NCBI GenBank assembly: GCA_015680905.1 | Contig: CM027384.1 | Location: forward strand, 65,045,001-65,109,000 | Length of the DNA: 64,000 bases | Direction of reading: 5' to 3' | Source of the DNA: Coptis chinensis | Lineage: Eukaryota > Streptophyta > Magnoliopsida > Ranunculales > Ranunculaceae | Shown: positions 1 to 11,370 of the stretch, one piece after another | Numbering within the stretch: the first letter of the stretch is position 1 | Layout: each line of letters begins with the position of its first letter | The notes under the pieces: model-generated | What the model saw: only the letters and a program-made list of their open reading frames with translations | Told to the model about the DNA's origin: nothing | Databases searched by the model: none | Program-made: the position numbers and the translations under genes

Positions 1-1399
1 ATTTCTCTTGTTGGATGGGTTCTGACTGGTGAGAAAAATATTAGTCTCAGATGTCGCATTATTTGAATCGGATTGGAGAAAACATAAGGTAGTTGCTATT
101 TACTGAGTTAGTGTTATTTACTTGGCCATTTCCTGGTAGAGTTGGTCTGTGATGGATGGTGGAGTGAAATATGAATTTGATATGGATGGTGATGTGAATG
201 GTAATGGGCTTTAGGTGAAACCGTACTCTGACTGATCAGGTGGACATATGAATGGTGGTTGACTATTTGTGGTGGAACTCCATGAATTGTCGACATGACT
301 GGAAAACTCTTGAGTGTATTGGGTACTCGAGAAGTTTGAAAATTGAAGTTCGTAATCGTAATGATTTCTCGTAGTAGACTCGAATTCGGTATATGATGGA
401 CAATGGGATAATCAGTGATAATGACTACCACAAAAAAGAACAAGGTTCTGGGTTTGCATTGTAATTCTATGACAGTTATGATGCATATTGATAAGACATG
501 AATGCTCAATCAATGATGATGCACAAATAGTAGAAATTCATTTTTTTGGATTTAAAAAAATATTTGCTTAGTTTTTAGATTACTATGCCCTGTTCAAAGG
601 AACAATTGGGCACGAGACTAGGATGGAAAGCGTAAGTAATCATTTCATCAAGTGGTGTGCTACTAAGAATCGTACTCATGATGAATCTGGGAGAAGGGAG
701 TAAGGAAGGTAGTTGGCCCACCGGAATCTGGTAACTGATTACTCTAAATCCTCATGGCTATATTTTTGTCCTTTTCTGGAGGAGCGTGGCTACTTTGGGC
801 TCTAGTTGATTGATTTTTATTCATTTTTTTTGGTCTAGGGCTTCAAGAATCAAGCAACGTCTAATTTTACTTACATTGGGGAATGACTTCCCAATGGTTG
901 TTATGTGGCTCGGGTTTAGCCTTATGCGTGTATGTAACTTGCAGTGCAGAAATCAAATTTCAAACAATCACGTAAGCATGCTTGAACACACAAAGTATCC
1001 TCTTACATGGGCTTTGAGAAAGTTTAGAATTTACCTCTCAAGCATGCTTACACGCTGCTTGAGGAGAATGTGACGTTGGTTGGCGCATGATTTGAGAATC
1101 AGGCCCAACCTTTCGAGCTTTTTCCTATTTTAAGTTACAATAAAAGTCCACTTAAAAAGCAAGCCGGATTGTGGGCTTTTTAATAATTATACAACTTTGC
1201 CTTCAAGGGCCCAAAACATAAAACTAAACTAATACTAAACTAATCTAATAGATTGATTAGGTAAGATAGATTATCTAGATTAACTAGAGCTAACTTAGTT
1301 AGAGTGTTGATTACCAAGTTGATTCAAAGTGTGTGAGCGTATGCTTCACGCCTCGCCTCGCACACTTGAACTTCTAAAGGCAATGAAAACTCTAATTTC
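1..1399. other. No gene recognised; edge of oldest repeat layer
   Basis: I see no convincing coding region. The open frames here are short and resemble nothing I know. A single GCACGAGAC half-motif near 613-621 recalls the motif found in E1, but nothing else ties this stretch to that family. Part of it may belong to the E0 LTR, whose left edge I could not place. Confidence 0.4.
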
Positions 1400-2681
1400 T
1401 TGGTATGTTTAGAACTTCAACCAAGTGTTTACTCAAGTTCATCCACATAATTAATCAAAAACTCATATTTTCTATTTTTTTTTTCATTTTTTTTTTCTTT
1501 ATATCTCTATCTATTACAAACAAGTTCCACTGATTTATACTACTTTATTATAAAATCTGGGTCTGTAGTTCAACTAATCATCACAAAACAACTGAAACTA
1601 GAAAAAACTGGACAACAGTATGTGGGCGGTCGCCCATTGGCAAGGGTGCGGTCGCCTGTGTGGTTGCCCGGCAGATTCCGGCCAAGTTCTGTCGGTTTTC
1701 GGCTGTAGCTTCAGCTCCTCTCCAGCATGTTGATCTCGAACTTGGATTTGCAAAAAAGTAAGTCAGTAATGAAAAACAATGAAATAAATCAATGAAAATT
1801 AGAAAAATAAGAAGTGAAAAGGTGAGAGTGGTGCTTCCTCCTTAGATGCTCAACCAAACATTCTTATATACTCTTTCATTCCATGACGACAACACCATTT
1901 GAAGTAGATGGTGTTAGAGTATTTCAAAGTTGTTGATGTGGTTAATCATAGATTGTTTAGAGTTTGAATGGTTAGGAGTTGAAGAAAAGAAGGTAGGATC
2001 TTTAGTTTTGGACAAGTTTTGTTTACTAGTTTATAAAGAACATTGAAGAAAAGTTTAAATGGTTTTAATGATTGAAGAACATCACTTGAAAGCAATGAAA
2101 GGATTGAAATGTATGATTAAAAGAAAGAACTACAAGAAATAAGATTGATTCATTGATTAACAAAAACAAATAACAAGATTGAAATGAAGAACAATAAAGT
2201 AAATGACTTGAATGAAAAAAAGACTAGAAATTAAATCCTACATGACACTAGATTAAGTCTAGGTGCATTTTCTCTCCTTAACTTTTAGTTATTATACTCC
2301 TACTATATGCCAATGACTGGTTTGCCCTTCTCCATTACATGTGAGACACCTCACCCTTTACTTTATGCTTTTTCTTTTTGATTTCTTCTTGATCAAGATA
2401 GGTTTTAGAGAATGCCAAATTTTGTGCTAAGGACCTCTATATATGGTTTTCTGAGTTGAGGGCTTTGACCTTTGACTTTGACTTTTTCAGCATTTTTTCA
2501 TAACAACTTCTGGTCTTCATAATAAGCTTGATTAAGACTCCTTTTGGTGCTAAGACACAGTTTTTATGATAAGTGGTATGAATTTCTCTGTAACCTGAAA
2601 AAAGTAATAAGAGAAATGAGTTGTTTTGTCATTAAGCGTAAGAAGGGCTGTAATACAATAATGTAAGGGTGATAAAATGCA
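1400..2681 (-). mobile_element. E0 3' LTR, minus strand (right edge defined, left edge approximate)
   Basis: On the minus strand a polypurine block (TTTTGGGGGTGGTG, plus coordinates about 2682-2697) runs directly into TGCATTTTATCACC, which looks like an LTR start. The left coordinate is arbitrary because no second copy of this LTR lies in the window. A TATATAAG box on the minus strand at about 1863-1870 could be its promoter. The LTR contains a GGTCGCC pair at 1628 and 1650 and TTGAC repeats near 2463-2490. E0 is the oldest layer: E1 and E3 are both inserted into it. Confidence 0.55.
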
Positions 2682-3726
2682 CACCACCCCCAAAAAACAC
2701 TTTGTATGTCCTCAAGCAAAGATAGGACATATAAAATAAATAAGTGGCTAAAAATGTGTAGTCCTAAGCTAATTCTCGTTTCGCAGAGTGTGGTTGCATT
2801 GACCGTATGCAATAATGCATTAAACCACTAGGAATCCCCTAGTGGACGAGTTATAGCCTCGTGAGATCTTTCCAGAGAAGATACTCACAAACTTCACTTA
2901 TACTACAGCGACTCAGTAACAAAGGTTTGTTCCCTTAATTAATCTCAGATATCTATACATCTCACAAGGTGTGAATATGGGCTAATTCCTTGAAACTTAA
3001 ACTAATACATGTACAATAATCAAATCATCTAAGGATAAATATGCATGCAATGAACTATGAAATGCACAAGCACGTTTCTGGAACTTTTAGGTAGCATCCT
3101 TAAGTTGGGTTCTTACGGGTATGTGTCAAGACACAAATTTTTCTCATGATTTTTCTACTCAAGCTTTGCTTACTCTAGTGTGCAGTGGGCACACGCTTCC
3201 TCACTATCTCAATGACGTCCAAAGGAGTCAAGGTCGATCGATCACATCTACTACTTACTATCACACCACCCTATTCCTAATTGAGTTAGAGGTCTTTTAA
3301 TTTATTAGGTGTTGCGGGGCTTAGGTAGTGGTTAAGAAGAAAATAGAATGGATTACAAAAAATGATAAGTTTGAGAAATTAGGGTCTTCAAGTATTTGTA
3401 ACTAGAGAAACCTTTTTGTTATTTTGGTTCTGAATTGTGTTCCATACTTAGCCCTTTTTTGGCTTTTTGATTCATTTTGATTTGACTTTTCGGAATTCTA
3501 ACTTTGATTTTTCTTTTGGTGGAACTTTGATTTTTCTTTCTTTTCTTTTGAAACAACTAACTGATTTTGTTTTTTTGTTTTGTTTTTTTGCACATGTCTT
3601 TCTCTTCTATTTTCTGCCTTTCATCCTATTTCTCAGACTCTTCAAATAGGTGGGCCTATTTTATTGGTTTTGATGAGGGTAAGGACGTGGTGGTGAACAC
3701 AATGGAAAGACTTAATGAAGGCTCAA
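2682..3726 (-). mobile_element. E0 3' non-coding block, first part
   Basis: This is minus-strand non-coding sequence between the E0 polypurine tract and the E1 insertion point. It matches, with divergence, E3 28876 to about 29930 and the reverse complement of E1 about 23700-24720. Shared landmarks are CCTCAAGCAAAG beside the polypurine block, the CACTAGGAAT region near 2827, and CCTATTCCTAATTGAG near 3270. It resumes at 26404 on the other side of E1. The last five bases, CTCAA (3722-3726), are the left copy of the E1 target duplication. No protein is encoded here. Confidence 0.8.
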
Positions 3727-5369
3727 TGATAAGCACCAAAAACTGTAATACTAAACCTTGTAAAGACATAACATTTTGGCTAATTATGTGCTTAATAATC
3801 ATAAAAAAATTATATTTTCATACTTTTGTAGGTTTTTGCAGTTAACGTGAATATAATGATAAAACTTGCATCAAAGTATGGGAATACTGTGCATACTTGA
3901 AGTCTTCCCACTCAGCCCCAGTGAAGCCCAACAAAGCCTTACTAGAGCCGAAGATTCCAAAGGGACAAAACATGTGCAGAACGGGACCATGTGTAAAAAA
4001 GCAGCAAACTTCTGAAGCTCACATCTTTCAAACCTAGACGCCAATTTTGGCAAGTGAACTGCCAGAATGACCAGGGCAACAATCTCTATGCAAAGACAGA
4101 AAGTTGTAAAAATACTAAAATCTGAGCCGCCACTAGACACAACATGTGGACCCACTCTGTGGGCCCACAAGAAATGATGAGTCATCATGCATAGACAAGT
4201 GGCAAGTTATGGACACTTTTGTGACACCTTGCAAGAAAAGACAAGACAAGAAATTAAATGCATGATTCGATGGTGGATTAGAAAAGGGTGAAAAAAGTTT
4301 GGATGTTTTGAAAAGAAAAAGACAAACTTTGTGAAAAAAATTTGGATGTTTTGAAAAAGGAAAAAACAAACTTATAAATGTGGAAGCCTTCACGTGAGAT
4401 TCCCATGGGATATATATTTTGGATGTTGGAGAAAGGAGGCTGGGGGAGCTTCTTGCATTTCATTTTGTTGTTTACAATTTTATGCTTAGTATTTTCTCAT
4501 TTTGAAGCTTTTGTATTAGGTTGGTACAGGAAGTCTTAAACTTCTAACAAAATCTATTTTCTTCATGTTCAATTTCCAGTTCTTTATTTGCTTCTTTTCA
4601 CTTTTTTGTTTCATACATTCAAGACATAAAATAAATCCAAGGGCCATGAGCTAAAACTTTCCCAAGGGGAGGGTTAATGATGCTCATGTGAGGGTCAAGC
4701 TGCAATTCAGTAGTCCAGAATCACTACTTAGGGAATAGGTTTTGATTATACATCCGGTCCCAAAATGACTGAGTCTGACCAAGTTTAGAGTGCTGATACT
4801 CCAGACCAGTCTCGTGTGAGACCCTATTATGGCTGTTAGCCCTCTGGTTTGTTCAGTTGGTGTATACTTAAACCAGGAGTTGAAGTGATATTCTAGTGAT
4901 AGAATGTTAATTCAACTCCTCATACTAGTGAGATGAACTCAGAGATGAGCACATCTTACTAGGGATCGATACTCGACATCGTTTTGGGTTTGTCTATGAG
5001 CTCGAGATGGATTAGAACTGTAGTGATAAGGTACTCTTAACTTTATTAATTGACCTTGCATGATTATGATTAACCTTCTTCATGTATCTCTCTCTATATC
5101 TAGTTTATTAAGTAATCAATCTTTGTAATTCTAAGTTAACTTGCATTCCAAGTTTTAATTGAGCAACACAAGAAATAACAAAGTAAATCCTACTCACTAA
5201 TTCCCTTGAAACTGTAAATCCAGTTGTGAACCTTGCATAGTCCTAAGGTTTGGACAATCCCATACTCGATCTATGCTACTAACCCACGTGAGTAAGATAA
5301 CTTGACTAGTCATACGTTTTATGGACTTTGGACTCAAAAGAACAAAACATATACAAACACTGATTATCA
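3727..5369 (+). repeat. E1 5' LTR (1643 bp)
   Basis: It is a direct repeat of 24728-26403 with TG...CA ends extended to TGATAA...TTATCA. Possible TATA boxes are TATAAATG at 4373-4380 and an ATATATAT run near 4408. It carries one near-palindrome, TCTCGTGTGAGA (4810-4821). The 3' LTR is 33 bp longer, and the difference falls exactly at a second copy of this motif, so this LTR probably lost the segment by deletion between the two copies. Many substitutions separate the two LTRs, which suggests an old insertion. Confidence 0.92.
4373..4380 (+). promoter_or_regulatory. Candidate TATA box of the E1 LTR
   Basis: TATAAATG lies inside the 5' LTR and is conserved in the 3' LTR near 25373-25380, where the surrounding bases differ. 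A second AT-rich ATATATAT run follows about 35 bp later in both LTRs. Which one positions transcription cannot be told from sequence. Confidence 0.4.
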
Positions 5370-6903
5370 AATGGCCTTGCTGCATGCCTAAAGACTCCGA
5401 ACATTTAACATAACAATTGGAATACATCACTGGACAACCCCCCCTCTTCTCCTACCCTCTCCTCCTTTTGATTTTTCATTTATTTTATGATTCTAACGTT
5501 TCTCTTAACTGTTCGTACCAACTTTTATTTTCTTGCTTACATGTACCTGTGAAGTAGATCAGAATTATCATCCTTAGGACATTCTAAGACCGCTGTAAGA
5601 AGTTGAAGTACTGCACTTATCTCATAGTCTCGGACGAGACTTTCCAGGGTTGCGCACGAGACTAACCTGGAGTATCAACACTCCAGTTTTCAGACCAAAG
5701 TCACTTCCCTTCTCAGTGCTGTTTTGGACTCTCTAGACATGTTTAGCTAACTTCCAGTACGTGCACGAGTTCAACCCATTTCAGGAGTTAATTTGGTCGT
5801 TTAATTCTGAATAGGTGGAGTTACAGGAAGCTCCAGGTTTCACATTCTTCCACTCCTCAAACTCTGTCGAGAAAATTATTTGGTTGATAGCTATAACCTA
5901 TTTTACTTCGCATATTTGTATGTTGGCATGAGAACTCTTTGCATTTATAGAAATTTTTCCTGAGTATGTGTGGTTCGTCATTGCATATTGACATTAATAC
6001 GGTTAATATGATTCAAATATATTTGGATGTCTGCATGATTTTAACCCGCCTGCTTAGATTATTTTTGTATGTGTATGTTACATCCATTCACATACGTGGC
6101 ATTACTTTTCATGAGTTCGTTCTCGATATTCCTCTACCTCGCATCTAGTTTCACGTATAGGTTATATTTTATGTATGCGTAGCTACATATTATTGCATAT
6201 GTAGGACGTGTTTCTATTCATGTATGAGTAATAAAGGGTTGCATGTGTAGCCTTCCTGTGTATAACTAGCATGTGCTAATTGCATGATTAGTCATCTATT
6301 TCAGCATTTCTTATCTTTATTTGCATGTTTCGTAATCTAATCACATGTTTAGGCTATATATATACGGTTGCACGAATATATTACCTGTGTTTTCCCCCCT
6401 TCTCCATAATACATTAATTACGTAAACTTAAAAAAAAAACCCTAATAATAAAATTTCATCATATCATAATTATATAATAATAACATAATATACCATCATC
6501 ACTCATCCTCTTATTCCATCAGTGTCTCACAAACTTGAAAGATTGAGGTTATCTAATTAAGGAACGTACTAGCATGGAAAACCTCCCTCAATTCTCTCAT
6601 GTGGCCTGGCTGCTGGAATATTAACACGTTATCTTAGCTTACCTGCTCACGTTAGCAACAACTCAGGAGGACGTGGTTCACCTTCTGTAATAACTAATCC
6701 TCATGTCATAATTCGTTCCTTATGAGCCTAGAATTAAAATTTGTGTTTGCATGAGACTACGGTACGGTACTAATAAGGAATTAGAATATACATATCGTAG
6801 TCGAAAATACAATAAACAACTGCATAAGTTATCCCCTAGACATAGTTCGTCCTCCATAAACCAACCTCGTCAAATATCTCAGTTGCCCTTACCTCCCATA
6901 TTT
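5370..6903 (+). other. E1 leader between 5' LTR and gag
   Basis: There is no recognisable protein. A TGG starts two bases after the LTR (5372), the usual place for a primer binding site, but I could not match what follows to a known tRNA 3' end. The leader holds a motif pair, TCTCGGACGAGA (5628-5639) and a partial copy ending GCACGAGAC (5650-5662), 22 bp apart. The rest is AT-rich with several pyrimidine runs. Confidence 0.6.
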
Positions 6904-7797
6904 ATGGCCCAGGAAAATCCCACGATAGAGAAACCCCTTCCGAACTTCTACACTGCCTTACAGGAAGGACCTGCTTCCAGCCTGCATTAAACTCGATGAG
7001 ATTTCCAGTGATTTTTGCATTCCGCCAAACGTTTTTGGATTGTTACCTATTTACCATGGTTTAGACCATGAAAAACCATACAATCACCTTCGTAGGATCC
7101 AACAAGTAGCCACCACTTTCCACCATCCGACCGTTACCAACGAACAAGTCTTGCTTAGGTTGTTTCCCTTTACCTTAGCTGATAAAGCTTTAGTTTGGCT
7201 CGCGGGCGAAACACAATCCCTTGACACATGGGCCAAGCTCGTACAAGCATTCATGATAAAGTTCTATACTCAGGAGAAAACTATAGAGATGCTTCAGAAG
7301 ATTCAATTCTTTTGCCAGCATCCCCATGAATCCTTTACGGAAGTATGGAGCAGATTTACTGATCTGCTTCTCGAATGTCCCCATCATCAACTCGACACCG
7401 CTGTCTTAGTCCGGTCAATTTTTAATGGTCTCTTTGACCATCAAAAGGAAACACTAGATATCATGAACGACGACTATTTTATGGACAAAGGCGCTATTGA
7501 AGCATACACTTTTCTCGAGAAACAAGCTTCACGAAACACCCATTGGGGTAACACTGATTCTCCAGATCTTCTTAAGACACTCCTACTAAAGTTACATCTA
7601 TGTTCGAAGTCAAACCCGATCCAGAATTAAAAACTCTGATCGAGTCCCTAACCAAAAAGGTCGATGCTCTTTCGGTTCAAGTGAATGATAAAAAACCCAA
7701 ACAAGTTATGGCCGCCAATGCTTCCCCATGTCTTCTTTGCTTAAGTCCTGAGCACTCCGATTCATATTGCCCTTTGGCATACGAGTACCCTCCCTAA
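6904..7797 (+). pseudogene. E1 gag (capsid and nucleocapsid), broken
   Basis: This is the gag structural protein that packages the element RNA. The reading starts at ATG 6904 (MAQENP...), shifts frame near 6990, and runs as the capsid region at 7040-7630. There the HLRRIQQV, LRLFPFTLADKALVWL and FYTQEKT stretches fit the capsid core of Athila-type gag. A further shift near 7600-7630 leads to a short frame ending in a CCHC zinc knuckle, C-X2-C-X4-H-X4-C, beginning CLLCLSPEH (about residue 45 of that frame). The zinc knuckle would bind RNA. At least two frameshifts make it non-functional. Confidence 0.85.
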
Positions 7798-8447
7798 CCA
7801 TCTGAAGAGGCTTGTGCTTTCAACATCCCTAATACACCTTGGCGACAACATCCGAATTTCGCTTGGTGTACCCCTGCCGAACAGCTAGCTCCTACGGGTT
7901 TCAACAACCCTCCTGTATGGCCATCCACGAACTACAATTCCTACCATCAAGGGAATTCTCAACAGTTCCCACAATGTCAAAGTTAGTTTCCCAATACCGC
8001 CAATATCAGGTATCAAAACAACCGCAGCCTTGTTCCTGCTACTCCAGGTTATGGCTACCAAAATCAACCCGTAAACAATAACTGTGAACTTGCTTATGCT
8101 GCCCCACTGGTACAATCCACCGCTGATAAAAGGGCTAAAACTTTACTGACCTACATGAATCAACAGTCTCAAATCCTAGCATCTATCCAATAGTCTTTTC
8201 AGCTGTTAGCACAGGATAAAAGTCAAAAGGGCGTGTTTTCGGGCCAAGCAGTTCCCAACCCTAAGCCCACAAACACTGCTTTGAACTCACCAATGCACCA
8301 AGATCTAGTAATCCTAGTCAAGGTGAGGTAAATGCCATCACCACCCTTTGTTATGGCCAAACTGTCGACAATCACATACGTATGCCAGACATTTAACCGA
8401 CAAAAGTCGGGACTGACATCTTTCCAACTCTTACCTCGCAACCTATA
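7798..8447 (+). other. E1 gag-protease spacer
   Basis: This is low-complexity coding-like sequence rich in Asn, Gln and Pro codons with several stops, in the usual place of the variable linker after the zinc knuckle. It holds no domain I recognise. Confidence 0.5.
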
Positions 8448-9230
8448 GTGGACGAAGTTGTTCCTTCCAAATCGGTAACTACGTCCCTGGGGAAAGACAC
8501 CACTGATCCATATGCGCGATTCTGCCTAAAAGCTCCGTTCCCTGCCCGTTTGGTAAAGAACAAACCTGACAAGCATTTCTATGAGATCCGAGAAACCTTC
8601 AAAAATTTAACCATAAACCTACTTTTTCTTGATGCACTTAAGCATTTGCCTAAACATGCCAAGTTTTTGAAGGACATGTGCACCACCAAATGTCGAATAA
8701 ATGTTCCTCAACAAGCGTTCCTCACTGAGCAGTTTTTAACTATTACTGCTACCAATGGTGTGGTTAAATACAAAGACCCAAGTTGACCAACTGTGCCATG
8801 CATGTTGGGCAACAAGTATACTGCTACCGCCCTTTTAGACCTAGGCGCAAGTGTTATCTTACTTCCCTACTACTTATTCAAGCAGTTATGTCTTCATGAA
8901 TTAAAGCCTACCAGCATGACCCTGCAACTTGCAGATTGCTCCATCAAGCACCCAAAGGGTAAAGTAGAATACATCCTAGTCAAGGTCCAAGATTTTTACT
9001 ACCCAGTTGATTTTGTCATTCTAGATACCGAAGTTGCATGTGATTCCATTCCTATCATTTTAGGACGGCCATTTCTTGCAATTGTTTACGCTCTCATCAA
9101 TTGTCGGGATGGTTCAATGACAATGTCTTTTGGGAACCTTTCGGTAGAAGTCAATGTGTTTAACTTAATGAAACAACTTCCCAATCCTGACATTGAGGGT
9201 GAGATTAGCATGGTTGATAGTCTGGCATAG
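8448..9230 (+). pseudogene. E1 aspartic protease region
   Basis: This region would encode the retropepsin that cleaves the Gag-Pol polyprotein. The first part (8448-8786) is the conserved stretch before the protease (FYEIRETFKNLTINLLFLDAL...) and ends in a TGA. The second part (8793-9230) holds the active-site motif LLDLGASVILLPYYLF. DLGAS in place of D-T/S-G-A is typical of Athila-group elements. ILGRPFLA near residue 100 is the conserved flap-proximal ILGRPF motif. The catalytic Asp is present here, but the TGA between the halves and the stop at 9228 break the polyprotein. Confidence 0.88.
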
Positions 9231-9437
9231 GAATATTTCACAAACTTTTTTCCCGCAGATGAGGTACACCAATTTATTTCTTTTGATAATCCTGAGTTTG
9301 ATGATGACTCGTACGTTAATGATGTTCATACATTATTAGAGTCAATACCACTATTTGACCCTACTGCTACATTATTAACCTATTCAGAGGAACCTGACTC
9401 ATTCTTTTCCATTGAAGAGACGGCCCCTCACGAATCC

Positions 9438-10370
9438 TTGATCCCCAATCCTCCAACTCCAGATTTAAAACCACTACCCTCCGATGGTAGTCACCATATA
9501 ATAATTTCTTCCCACTTAACTACCGACGAAGAAGCACGTTTGATTCATGTCATTCGTGAACACCACTCCACTATCGGTTGGTTCTTAGATGATATCAAGG
9601 GAATACACCCTAGTGTATACACGTATCACATACATTTAGATGATGACACAAAGACATCGCAGGAACCGCAATGTCGCCTTTACCCCGCCATGAAAGAGGT
9701 GGTGAGGGAGGAAGTTTTACGTTTACTTGATGCGGGTATCATATACTCTATCTAGCTCTGATAATATTTGGGTTAGTCTTGTCCACGTTGATCCCAAGAA
9801 GTCCGGCATTACAGTTGTGCGAAATAAAAATAATGAATGCATCTCCACTCGCATTCTTGTGAAATGGAGAATTTGCATTGACTATCGCAAACTTAATGCT
9901 GTAACACGTAAAGATCACTTCCCTCTTCCATTCGTTGACCAGATGCTGGAACGTTTAGCCGGTCATGCTTACTACTGTTTTCTTGATGGTTATTCCGACT
10001 ACTTCCAAATTTTCATCGACCCAACCGATCAAGAAAAAACAACTTTCACATGTCCTTTCGGAACCTTTGCATACAAACGAATGCCTTTTGGTTTGTGCAA
10101 TGCCCCTTGTACTTTCCAACGCTGCATACTTCACATTTTCAGTGATATGGTAGAACGTTATATGGAAGTCTTCATGGACGAATTTTACATTTATGGAAAC
10201 TCCTTTGACGACTCGCTATCCAACCTTTCTAAAGTGTTAACGCGTTGTGAAGAGAAAAATCTAGTACTTAATTGGGAGAAGTGTCATTTCATGGTTACCA
10301 AAGAAATTGTTCTAGGTCATGTTGTTTCGAAAAACGGGATAGAGGTTGATAGCTAAATTTGTTAAAATTG
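9438..10370 (+). pseudogene. E1 reverse transcriptase
   Basis: The RNA-dependent DNA polymerase of the element. The N-terminal part (9438-9755) covers IIISSHL, HHSTIGWFLDDIKGI and REEVLRLLDAGIIY. It then shifts frame near 9750 and continues at 9727-10356 with KWRICIDYRKLNAVTRKDHF, FLDGYSDYFQI, PFGTFAYKRMPFGLCNAP and TFQRCI. The catalytic box reads FMDEF where Ty3/gypsy elements have (Y/F)xDD, so the second catalytic Asp is Glu. A stop near 10354 ends the frame just before the thumb. E3 carries a normal FMDDF at the same place. Confidence 0.92.
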
Positions 10371-11370
10371 CTTCTCTATCTATCCCCCGAATAGTTCGCG
10401 ATATCCGTGCCTTTTTAGGCCACCCTGGGTTTTACAGGCGATTCATTCAGGATTTTTCTAAAGTTGCTCGACCCTTAACCAACCTCTTGCTTAAGGATGC
10501 GGTCTTTGACTTTAATTTCATTTGCAAACAAGCTTTTGAAACTCTAAAAATTGCCCTAACTATCTCTCATATCATTCAACCCCCTGATTGGTCTCAACCA
10601 TTCGAACTGATGTGTGACGCTAGCGACTTTGCTATTGGCGCCATACTAGGCCAACAACGTGATGACAAACCCGTTGTCATTTACTATGCTAGTAAAACTT
10701 TTAATGATGCTCAACGTAATTACACGACAACTAAAAAAGAGTTCCTAGCAGTTGTCTATGCTTTGGATAAGTTTTGCCATAGTTCGCGATATCCGTGCCT
10801 TTTTAGGCCACCCTGGGTTTTACAGGCGATTCATTCAGGATTTTTCTAAAGTTGCTCGACCCTTAACCAACCTCTTGCTTAATGATGCGGTCTTTGACTT
10901 TAATTTCATTTGCAAACAAGCTTTTGAAACTCTAAAAATTGCCCTAACTATCTCTCATATCATTCAACCCCCTGATTGGTCTCAACCATTCGAACTGATG
11001 TGTGACGCTAGCGACTTTGCTATTGGCGCCATACTAGGCCAACAACGTGATGACAAACCCGTTGTCATTTACTATGCTAGTAAAACTTTTAATGATGCTC
11101 AACGTAATTACACGACAACTAAAAAAGAGTTCCTAGCAGTTGTCTATGCTTTGGATAAGTTTTGCCATTACCTGGCCGGATTTTCAACCATCGTATATAC
11201 TAACCATGCCGCACTTCGGTACCTACTCGCAAAAAAGGATGCAAAACAGAGATTGTTCCGCTGGATCCTTTTCTTGCAAGAATTCACCCTGGAAATCAAA
11301 GACAAGAAAGAAACAAAAAATGTGGTGGCCAACCATTTATCCAGGCTGGCTGGTGACATTGATAGTGATT
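10346..11370 (+). pseudogene. E1 RT connection and RNase H, partly duplicated
   Basis: This holds the RT tail (GHPGFYRRFIQDFSKVARPL) and the RNase H that removes RNA from the RNA:DNA hybrid. MCDASDFAIGA supplies the first catalytic Asp, [14 protein letters not shown] the Glu, and [12 protein letters not shown] matches the third motif, where Asp is usually found but Asn is seen. The region occurs twice because of a 388-bp tandem duplication. The first copy (from 10391) runs into the second (from 10779) out of frame, so only the second is followed by the rest of RNase H and integrase. Confidence 0.88.
10391..11168 (+). repeat. 388-bp tandem duplication within RT/RNase H
   Basis: Two direct copies run 10391-10778 and 10779-11166, followed by two more matching bases. 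I found a single difference: AAGGATGC in the first copy (10496) against AATGATGC in the second. The junction shows 2 bp of shared AT at both ends. The unit length is not a multiple of three, so the duplication itself shifts the frame. The near identity means it is far younger than the LTR divergence of E1. Confidence 0.95.

Noticed and set aside
3467..3649. Phe-rich 60-codon frame as a membrane peptide
   Set aside because: It is antisense to an A-rich stretch of the E0 non-coding block and the matching E1 and E3 copies do not keep it open.
3727..5369. The two copies at 3727 and 24728 as independent solo LTRs
   Set aside because: The outer flanks share CTCAA while the inner flanks do not match, and a polypurine tract abuts the right copy, so they are the two LTRs of one element.
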